Source: Alphaproteobacteria bacterium
GTDB taxonomy: Bacteria > Pseudomonadota > Alphaproteobacteria > UBA2966
Assembly: GCA_018650465.1 (NCBI GenBank)
Contig: JABIFY010000116.1
Location: 1-45,590 of the forward strand
DNA: 45,590 nucleotides
Reading direction: 5' to 3'
Shown: piece after piece, positions 35,430 through 42,019 of the stretch
Position numbering within the stretch: position 1 is the first letter of the stretch
Layout of the letters: the number at the start of each line of letters is the position of its first letter
Translations under genes and position numbers: made by a program
The notes under the pieces: model-generated
Told to the model about the DNA's origin: nothing
Database searches by the model: none
What the model saw: the letters and a program-made list of their open reading frames with translations, nothing else

Positions 35430-36785
35430 ATGTGTGCACAGCGTTCAACAGACATCGATGCCTTTATGGACGGCGTGATCAAACGCAATCCAGGGGAAGT
35501 GGAATTCCATCAGGCTGTGCGCGAAGTCGCTGCCGATGTTATCCCCTACATTCAGGAAAATCCAAAATATATGGATGCGCAAATCCTTGAGCGTATGGCC
35601 GAGCCGGACCGCCTGGTATCTTTTCGGGTTTGCTGGGCCGACGATGACGGCAATGTGCGGGTGAATCGCGGCTACCGGGTGCAAAATAACAATGCCATTG
35701 GCCCCTACAAGGGCGGCCTGCGCTTTCACCCTTCAGTGACGCAATCCATTCTGAAGTTTCTGGCATTTGAACAGACCTTCAAAAATTCTCTGACCGGCCT
35801 GCCCATGGGTGGCGGCAAAGGCGGTGCCGATTTTAATCCCAAAGGCAAATCGGACGGCGAAGTTATGCGCTTTTGCCAGTCCTTCATGACCGAATTATAT
35901 CGCCATGTGGGGGCCGATGTTGATGTGCCCGCCGGAGACATTGGCGTCGGCGCCCGTGAAATCGGTTATATGTTCGGCCAATATAAACGCATCACCAACA
36001 ACTTTACGGGCGTGCTCACCGGCAAGGGTCTGGAATATGGCGGCAGTGAAATGCGTCCGGAAGCCACGGGCTATGGTGCGGTCTATTTCCTGGAAGACAT
36101 GCTGCACACTAAGGGCGATTCTATTGAAGGCAAAAGCGTCGCCATTTCCGGATCGGGCAATGTGGCGACCTTTGCCGCCGAAAAAATCAACCACCGCGGC
36201 GGCAAGGTTTTGACCCTGTCGGATTCGGGTGGATTTATTTATGATCCGGACGGCATCAATGAAGAAAAATTGGCCTGGATCAAGGAGTTAAAAGGTGTGC
36301 GCCGGGGCCGCATCAGCGAATATACTGACCAGTTCAAGGGCACTGAATTCCATGAAGGCAAACGCCCCTGGGGGGTCACGTGTGATGCCGCTATGCCGTG
36401 CGCCACGCAAAACGAAATCTCGTTGGAGGATGCCAAAATCCTGTTGGCCAATGGCGTCTCGGCAGTATCCGAAGGGGCCAACATGCCAACAGAAATCGCC
36501 GGCATTGATGCCTTCCTCAAAAGCAAGATCCTGTTCGGCCCGTCAAAGGCGGCCAACGCTGGCGGCGTTGCCATGTCGGGTCTGGAGATGAGCCAGAACT
36601 CGGGGCGTCGCGCCTGGGGCCAGGATGAACTGCGCACCTTGTTGCGCGACATCATGGATGGCATTCACAGCCGCTGCCATGAATCCGGTGTGCAGGAAGA
36701 CGGCTATTGTAACTATGTGCGCGGGGCCAATATCGCCGGCTTCAAAAAAGTCGCCACCGCCATGTTGGCCTTCGGCGTGGTCTAA
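35430..36785 (+). CDS. gdhA: NADP-specific glutamate dehydrogenase
   Basis: A 451-residue hexameric-type GDH: NRGYRVQNNNAIGPYKGGLRFHPSV, FKNSLTGLPMGGGKGGADFNPKGKS with the catalytic lysine region, DVDVPAGDIGVGAREIGYMFGQYKRI, the Rossmann motif SVAISGSGNVATFAAEK and the C-terminal SGLEMSQNS..W. It reversibly aminates 2-oxoglutarate. AGGGGGA lies 7 nt before the ATG at 35430, which fixes the start; an in-frame start 54 nt upstream lacks a ribosome site. Length (about 450 aa) is that of the small NADP enzyme. Divergent from the aminotransferase. Confidence 0.97.
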   Translation: MCAQRSTDIDAFMDGVIKRNPGEVEFHQAVREVAADVIPYIQENPKYMDAQILERMAEPDRLVSFRVCWADDDGNVRVNRGYRVQNNNAIGPYKGGLRFHPSVTQSILKFLAFEQTFKNSLTGLPMGGGKGGADFNPKGKSDGEVMRFCQSFMTELYRHVGADVDVPAGDIGVGAREIGYMFGQYKRITNNFTGVLTGKGLEYGGSEMRPEATGYGAVYFLEDMLHTKGDSIEGKSVAISGSGNVATFAAEKINHRGGKVLTLSDSGGFIYDPDGINEEKLAWIKELKGVRRGRISEYTDQFKGTEFHEGKRPWGVTCDAAMPCATQNEISLEDAKILLANGVSAVSEGANMPTEIAGIDAFLKSKILFGPSKAANAGGVAMSGLEMSQNSGRRAWGQDELRTLLRDIMDGIHSRCHESGVQEDGYCNYVRGANIAGFKKVATAMLAFGVV

Positions 36786-36814
36786 AATTTATTATCCCCT
36801 GGTCAGCAACCCGG

Positions 36815-36837
36815 CAACCGGCTCACTCCGCCGGTTG
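36815..36837. terminator. Possible bidirectional hairpin between gdhA and the MFS gene
   Basis: CAACCGGC (36815-36822) and GCCGGTTG (36830-36837) with a 7-nt loop, spanning the stop codon of the convergent MFS gene. No T run on either side, so termination activity is uncertain. Confidence 0.35.
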
Positions 36838-38028
36838 TTGGTCGGGGACGTCGGCTGCACCTGATCTGGCAAGGACATAAAACAATACGGCCATGCCAAA
36901 GATTGTGGCCCCAAAACCTGCGCCGGTGATCAGGACCTGGATCATGCCGCCAACTTCATAGAGGTTCGAGATCAGCGGCACGGCAGCCCCGGCGACACCA
37001 AAGCCAATGAAGTAACGAAAGCCGAAGGCCTTGGCCTGATATTGTACGGGAATGTAACGTGCGACCATGCCGTCATTGATCACCACCTGGCCATATATCG
37101 CCGCCATGGACAGCACCAGGCCGAGCAGGGACGCAGGACCCTGACCAAAAGCTGCCAGGGCCAGCCCGACAGGCTGCAGCAGTGACAGGCAAACAAACAA
37201 AGTTGGCAAGGCATACCGATCCATCAGCTTGCCGATTAGCAGCTGTGTCATGGCCCCAAAAACAAACACACCCGTCGTCAGAGAACCCACGACCGCCAGC
37301 GCCAAACCAGCCCCAACGCCATCATCAATGATCTTGGGCAAGGCAATGGTGGTGATGTTGAAGGTCATGCCACCGCCGATAATGGCAATGGCAAAAACGC
37401 CCAGAAGCAGGATCGGGCGGGAAACAGTGAGGACAGATTTTGCCGTTTTTTTACCGGCATTTACGCTTTGACCATCATCCCGGACCTGAAAAACAAAAAC
37501 CACGCCGACCAGTAAACACAGAATACCTGGTACATAAAATGCTGCCTGCCAGCCAAAATTCATGGCCAGCAAGCCGGTAACACCGGACGCGAGTGCCGCC
37601 CCCATATTGCCCCAGACCCCGTTCACACCAAGATCACGCCCCAGTTTTGTGGCGTTACTGACCAGCATAACCGAACCCACGGGGTGATAGATCGCACCGA
37701 ACATGCCCAGCACAAAAAGTCCGATCATGAATTCAAGTGGTTCTGTTGCCTGGGATAAAACAAGACAGGTCAGGCCCACACCAAAAAAGAAAACCGCCAG
37801 CAAGTTTCGTCGCCCGACCTTGTCGGCAATCCAGCCAACGGGCAGGGAAAACAGGCCAAAAGCCACAAAGGCTCCTGTCGCCAGCTCAATTAATTCAGCA
37901 TAAGAAGAAGATACCTCAAGGGCGATGGCGATAACCGCTGTCGGGAAAATCAACAGCGTGAAATGGTCAAAAGCGTGAGCGATATTGACGAACAAAATCG
38001 TACGGCGCGCGTGATCAACAGCAGACAT
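36823..38028 (-). CDS. MFS transporter
   Basis: A 401-residue protein with about 12 membrane helices in the major-facilitator layout. The loop 2-3 signature is PVGWIADKVGRRNLLAVFF; in the second half GKLMDRYALPTLFV repeats the motif. Start is the ATG at 38028, preceded by GGGGAG at about 7 nt. Substrate unknown; no ligand-specific motif recognised. It lies 40 nt upstream (genome orientation) of the stop of the FecR-RTX gene, on the same strand and downstream of it in transcription. Confidence 0.9.
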   Translation of the reverse strand: MSAVDHARRTILFVNIAHAFDHFTLLIFPTAVIAIALEVSSSYAELIELATGAFVAFGLFSLPVGWIADKVGRRNLLAVFFFGVGLTCLVLSQATEPLEFMIGLFVLGMFGAIYHPVGSVMLVSNATKLGRDLGVNGVWGNMGAALASGVTGLLAMNFGWQAAFYVPGILCLLVGVVFVFQVRDDGQSVNAGKKTAKSVLTVSRPILLLGVFAIAIIGGGMTFNITTIALPKIIDDGVGAGLALAVVGSLTTGVFVFGAMTQLLIGKLMDRYALPTLFVCLSLLQPVGLALAAFGQGPASLLGLVLSMAAIYGQVVINDGMVARYIPVQYQAKAFGFRYFIGFGVAGAAVPLISNLYEVGGMIQVLITGAGFGATIFGMAVLFYVLARSGAADVPDQQPAE

Positions 38029-38068
38029 TTTATTCTCCCCTGCCGCCACTATAAGCCGTGGGGGTCAA

Positions 38069-41000
38069 TCAGGCGAGGTTGCTATCGGTAATGTCTGTGA
38101 CGCCTTCCAGAATGGCCACAACACTGAGCTCACCACTGAAACTGGCTTCAGATGAAGCGCCTTCCTGATAACGCATGATCACGGCATCGCTGGTGGAACC
38201 GCCCGAGGTACCACTTTCATAGAACACAAGCAGCATATCCGTATTGGGTGCACCAGCAGACAACACGCCACCCGAGACAAGGGCACCGGAAGTATTCATG
38301 GTCGTTTCAACGGTGGCGGCAATTGTCGAGGCCCCTGCCGTTGAAAAATCGATCCCCAGTTTAGCGGTGGTGAAATTGAATTCGATGGCACCAGTTGAGT
38401 TGGTGCTTGAAATCAGATTGAAATCCGTACCGATGGATGCCAGTTCCTGCAACACCACATCACTACTGGTGCTGATGGTGGTACTGCCGTTCCCCGCGAC
38501 CAGGGTCGAATTCCAGTCAAAGATATCGGTTGTTGAACCGGTACCGGTCTCAAAATTCTGGATGATCGTTGAATCAAACGACGTTGAACTTTCAATGTCT
38601 ATGGTCTGGCGCAAACTCGCACCGATAGAACTGCCAAGGTCAAGAAATTCAATGCTGGAAATAGTTGATCCTCTCAGGTCTACAATTGTCAGGCTCGTAC
38701 TGCCTGCCTTGATGGTGTCTGAACCGCTGCCACCACTTATTGTTTCGCCTGTCGTGAGGTCGTTGTTTGCATCAAGACGGAAGATATCATCACCGTCCCC
38801 TCCAGTGAGGGTGTCTGCCCCCTGGCCACCGACCAGAATATCATTCCCGCCATTGCCGCTTAGAACATCGCTGGAAAATGAAGACCCGTGTAATGTGCGG
38901 CCATTGCTGTCACTGGAGTCGGTTATTGTGACGCCGGCAGAGCCGAGTTGTGTTGCTTTCAGATCGGACACATCACTGGAAACAGAGGACAGAGAACTTA
39001 AGTTCAAATTCCCGGATGCACTTTGCAACGTTTGGCTTGTGGCCCCGCTTTCGGTGGTAATATGGGTCAGGCTACTGAGGAAATTGTTGTTGGCCACAAG
39101 CGTTGTTGAGGCATCATGGAAATTCAGGCTTTCAATGCCCGAGACGCCAATGCTGCCATTACTGGTACTGTTGAAAGTGAAGGTCTGGCCACTGCTGGAA
39201 CCGACCCCGAGCTGGATCGTATCACCGCTCGATGAGTCGTTGCTGCCGCCAGATATGCTTTCGGCGATAGAGCCGGACGAGGTTTGAAGTTCCGACTGGG
39301 CACCTATGATGAAGGTGTCATCACCGGCACCGCCATTGAGCACATCTGATTCGTCAAAGCCACGCAGTATGTCGTTACCGTCGCCGCCAAAAATGTCATC
39401 CTCCAGATCGGTGCCGTGAACGGTATCGTTGCCGGCACCGGCAAAAATAATGGAGCCCAGACCTGATGTCACCGTATCCATATCAAAATTGAGACTGCCA
39501 TTTGTCAGATCGGCTGCCGAGGTGCCGTCGCCATCGAGGCGCAGTGTATCGTTACCGGAGGTGCCCGCAAGAATAAAGCCAAAGCCCGATCCATGGCCTT
39601 CAAACTCAAGCCGCACACGAGATTCGTCACCGTCATCCGCAAAAACTTGCTCGATCGACGTCAACGTCACCTGACCTGTCACCGAGCCACTGCCATTGGC
39701 ATAGGTAATAATATCAGTCGAGCTGTTGTAAATCATTTGCATGTCATTGAGGCTGCGGAAGGTGATTTCGTCCGTGCCCAAGCCCCCGTTCACGGTATCG
39801 GTGCCGCCCAGGGATGATCCCTGGAACATGTTGAACTGGGTATTGCCGCTGCCGCCGATCAATGTGTCATTGCCAACACTGGCGGTCAGGATTTCAGAAA
39901 ATTCATCCGTTGTTTCGTCAAAGAAAAAATCATCATCAAAGAAGAAAAAGTCATCCGGGAAAAAATCATCCTGGAAAAAGAGGTCATTGAACGGATCAAA
40001 ACCAAATTCATCGCCCAGGAATTCGTCAAAAAACTGATCTCCGAAAAACAGATCATCGCCAAAACCTGGCCCAAAATCATGTCCAAAATCTGGTCCAAAA
40101 TCCTGGCCGAAGTCTGGTCCGAAATCCGGACCAAAATCATCATCAGGACCAAAATGATCATCATCGGGACCGTGGTCAAAATAGTTACCACCCTGCCCCG
40201 GCCCAAAGGCGTTGCCCGGACCAAAAGGCGAAAACGGCTGAGGACCATCTGGCCCCTCCGGTCCTTCTGGTCCGTCTGGCTGGAAATTCAAGCCGCCTTG
40301 CTGTCCGATAGCGCCGGCGGCCTGCCCCGCTGCATTAAAGGCTTCATCCATTGATTTACCATCTGCAAGGGCCTGGTCAAAAGCCGCCTGGGCTTCGGCT
40401 TCTGCATCCTGGGTAACCCCTTCGGCAGCCTCACCAGGTACCGGTTGTCCATCACCATCCAGAGGTTGGCCATCTTCACCTTGCTGGCCCGCCTGTCCAC
40501 CGGCAGCAGCCACCTGTTCGCCATCACCTTCTACCTGATTTTCACCTTCTCCTTCGCCAGTACCCTCGCCCTCGCCCTCGCCCTCGCCCTCGCCCTCGCC
40601 TTCACCTTCCAGGGGCTGGCCTTCGCCATCAACGGCTTGTTCACCTTCCCCGTCAGTTGTCTCGCCATCCCCTGTACCTTCGCCCTCACCTTCACCTTCT
40701 TGACCTTCGCCTTCGGCGGCAGCTTGCTCGCCTTCCTGAGCAGCATTGTCATCATTGTTCTGGCTGCGCTCAGCCCGCGGTGGTGGTGGGGGTGGCATGG
40801 CCGCGCGGGCCTGGCCGTACAAGGCATTTGCTGCCGAGGCTGGCAAAGTGATGATCGGGCTGGGCGGCACAAAGGCACTGGTGACCTGGGTGGTTTGCAA
40901 AGGTTGGTTCAGCACTTGCGTGCCAACGGCGTTGCTGACGCTGATTTCACCGACCTGGCCACCGGGATCGGCCAGCAAGGTCACGGTGTTGGCCTGGCCT

Positions 41001-41743
41001 TCCTGGGCGGCGCGACCCGCCACCGACGTGCCGCGAATACCAATGGTCACGACCGGTGTTTTGACCGTCATGGCCTCAGCACCAACCTTGGAAATCTCGC
41101 CGCTGACAAAGGAGAAAACGCCCTGCACAACATTAAATGTAGCGTTACCGGTACCCGCTTCCGGATCGAATACCAGCTCATCAATGACCATGCGGCCATC
41201 TTCACCAAGGGCAAAAGTCGTGTCGTCAGCAAACAGGATACCGATACTGGCCCCGCCTTCGGTTTCGACGATGTCACCCTGGAAGACGTCGGTGCCGTTT
41301 GCCGCCGGGACCCGGCTGCCATCAACGCGGGTCAGGAAAGCGCTGCCTGAAACATTTTCGACCTGGCCGATGGACGCAGCACCCGTGCCGCCGGTGGCTT
41401 GGGCAAACTGGCCCAGGCCCATTTGGGCAAACTGACCAGGTGCAACTGGTCCGGCCAACCGCTGAGCCAGGTCGGCAGTGATAATGCCAGCACCATCTGT
41501 CGTCGTTAGATCGGGCGGATTATCCGTTGTAAAATAGTCTTGCACCAACACGGACTGATTGCCTTTTTCCAGCAATAAATCTGGCCCCTGGCGCGCATAG
41601 TCGGCCCGCAGAACAAAGTCAGCGACGGGCACAGATAACGCCCCCACCACACCTGCGGCATCAATTACGGTTGTTTCGATTTGCGAGGTGCTGTCTACAG
41701 CATTTGAACTGAGAGGTCCGAATATCACAGGAGACTGAAGCAT
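38069..41743 (-). CDS. FecR-domain/RTX secreted protein, copy B (complete)
   Basis: 1224 residues from the ATG at 41743, which has GGAGGAG 4 nt upstream. Domains in order: a conserved N-terminal module (1-115); a FecR-like domain at about 120-290 (FLTRVDGSRV, ILFADDTTFALGEDGRMV, FNVVQGVFSFVSGEISK, TPVVTIGIRGTSVAGRA); a PPPPPPRAERSQNN linker; a Gly-Glu repeat stretch at about 330-430; a KSMDEAFNAAGQAAGAIGQQGG segment; an FGPD/DDFF-rich segment at about 500-615; beta-roll sequence with RTX-type nonapeptides near 768-814 (GAGNDTVHG, GGDGNDILRG, GGAGDDTF) and 954-991 (GNGGNDILVGG, GGDGDDIF); Ser/Thr-rich beta sequence; and a C-terminal module shared with copy C (MLLVFYESG, SVVAILEGVTDITDSNLA). 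No Sec signal. Likely a calcium-binding type I secretion substrate, adhesin or matrix protein. Function not established. Confidence 0.88.
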   Translation of the reverse strand: MLQSPVIFGPLSSNAVDSTSQIETTVIDAAGVVGALSVPVADFVLRADYARQGPDLLLEKGNQSVLVQDYFTTDNPPDLTTTDGAGIITADLAQRLAGPVAPGQFAQMGLGQFAQATGGTGAASIGQVENVSGSAFLTRVDGSRVPAANGTDVFQGDIVETEGGASIGILFADDTTFALGEDGRMVIDELVFDPEAGTGNATFNVVQGVFSFVSGEISKVGAEAMTVKTPVVTIGIRGTSVAGRAAQEGQANTVTLLADPGGQVGEISVSNAVGTQVLNQPLQTTQVTSAFVPPSPIITLPASAANALYGQARAAMPPPPPPRAERSQNNDDNAAQEGEQAAAEGEGQEGEGEGEGTGDGETTDGEGEQAVDGEGQPLEGEGEGEGEGEGEGEGTGEGEGENQVEGDGEQVAAAGGQAGQQGEDGQPLDGDGQPVPGEAAEGVTQDAEAEAQAAFDQALADGKSMDEAFNAAGQAAGAIGQQGGLNFQPDGPEGPEGPDGPQPFSPFGPGNAFGPGQGGNYFDHGPDDDHFGPDDDFGPDFGPDFGQDFGPDFGHDFGPGFGDDLFFGDQFFDEFLGDEFGFDPFNDLFFQDDFFPDDFFFFDDDFFFDETTDEFSEILTASVGNDTLIGGSGNTQFNMFQGSSLGGTDTVNGGLGTDEITFRSLNDMQMIYNSSTDIITYANGSGSVTGQVTLTSIEQVFADDGDESRVRLEFEGHGSGFGFILAGTSGNDTLRLDGDGTSAADLTNGSLNFDMDTVTSGLGSIIFAGAGNDTVHGTDLEDDIFGGDGNDILRGFDESDVLNGGAGDDTFIIGAQSELQTSSGSIAESISGGSNDSSSGDTIQLGVGSSSGQTFTFNSTSNGSIGVSGIESLNFHDASTTLVANNNFLSSLTHITTESGATSQTLQSASGNLNLSSLSSVSSDVSDLKATQLGSAGVTITDSSDSNGRTLHGSSFSSDVLSGNGGNDILVGGQGADTLTGGDGDDIFRLDANNDLTTGETISGGSGSDTIKAGSTSLTIVDLRGSTISSIEFLDLGSSIGASLRQTIDIESSTSFDSTIIQNFETGTGSTTDIFDWNSTLVAGNGSTTISTSSDVVLQELASIGTDFNLISSTNSTGAIEFNFTTAKLGIDFSTAGASTIAATVETTMNTSGALVSGGVLSAGAPNTDMLLVFYESGTSGGSTSDAVIMRYQEGASSEASFSGELSVVAILEGVTDITDSNLA
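39890..40240 (-). repeat. Phe/Gly/Asp low-complexity segment inside copy B
   Basis: The coding strand gives about eight tandem FGPD/FGxDFG units followed by a block of DDxFF/DDFFF units (for example FFQDDFFPDDFFFFDDDFFF). The matching part of copy C has the same two-part layout with different residues (FGPEFGPE, then FDDQFFDDQFF). No known family comes to mind. Confidence 0.8.
40563..40598. repeat. Hexanucleotide tandem repeat (CCCTCG)6
   Basis: Six perfect copies of CCCTCG on the plus strand encode alternating Gly and Glu in copy B. Flanking degenerate copies extend it. Gain or loss of units changes the protein by two residues and keeps the frame. Confidence 0.9.
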
Positions 41744-41793
41744 CAGGCTCCTCCAAAACAAAAAATCGGATCAGGGTACCAAACCGTCAACAT
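41743..41793 (-). CDS. Putative 16-residue leader peptide upstream of copy B
   Basis: A short ORF (MLTVWYPDPIFCFGGA) on the minus strand, preceded by AAAAGGAGGG with the GGAGG core 5 nt from the ATG, stronger than most ribosome sites in the window. Its TGA shares the A with the ATG of copy B (TGATG), and the GGAGGAG ribosome site of copy B is the end of its coding sequence. This layout favours translational coupling or reinitiation. It is too short to judge by codon use, so it could be a fortuitous ORF. Confidence 0.55.
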   Translation of the reverse strand: MLTVWYPDPIFCFGGA

Positions 41794-42019
41794 CACACCC
41801 TCCTTTTACAATGGAGATTTCAGTGATGCCACGTGTCTGCGGCTTCTATCTGCACCTGGTTGCGGTTTTGGCTAAAGGAATATTCGCAAACCGCACGGCC
41901 AAAGTTACAGAACGTCCGAACTTCGTAGCTGTCGCAACTTTAGCAAATTCTGTCCGGCAATGGGTTAACAGACAGGCAATAAATGTTTTTCAATCCTGGG
42001 AGGAAAACATCCGGCAATA
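41794..42019. other. Intergenic region between copies B and C
   Basis: 226 nt between the stop of copy C and the leader ORF. On the minus strand a TTGAAA, 17 nt, TGTTAA arrangement is the best promoter-like match but is weak. No clear terminator hairpin with a T run follows copy C, so read-through from C into B is possible. Confidence 0.3.

Noticed and set aside
36815-36837. Strong intrinsic terminator for gdhA
   Set aside because: The 8-bp stem is real but no T run follows on either strand, so it is listed only as a possible hairpin.
38244-39287. 347-codon plus-strand frame opposite the C-terminal half of copy B
   Set aside because: Copy B has clear RTX motifs and a conserved C-terminal module in its own frame; the antisense product is Ser/Pro/Val-rich without a recognisable domain.
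40445-41350. Open frame of about 300 codons on the plus strand opposite copy B
   Set aside because: It is antisense to the Gly-Glu and FecR-domain region; the skewed GC-rich repeats keep the opposite strand free of stops. The translation is a low-complexity Leu/Ala/Phe artefact with no ribosome site.
41744-41761. TTG at 41761 as start of copy B
   Set aside because: The ATG at 41743 has GGAGGAG at the right distance and aligns with the start of copy A; the TTG would sit inside the leader ORF.
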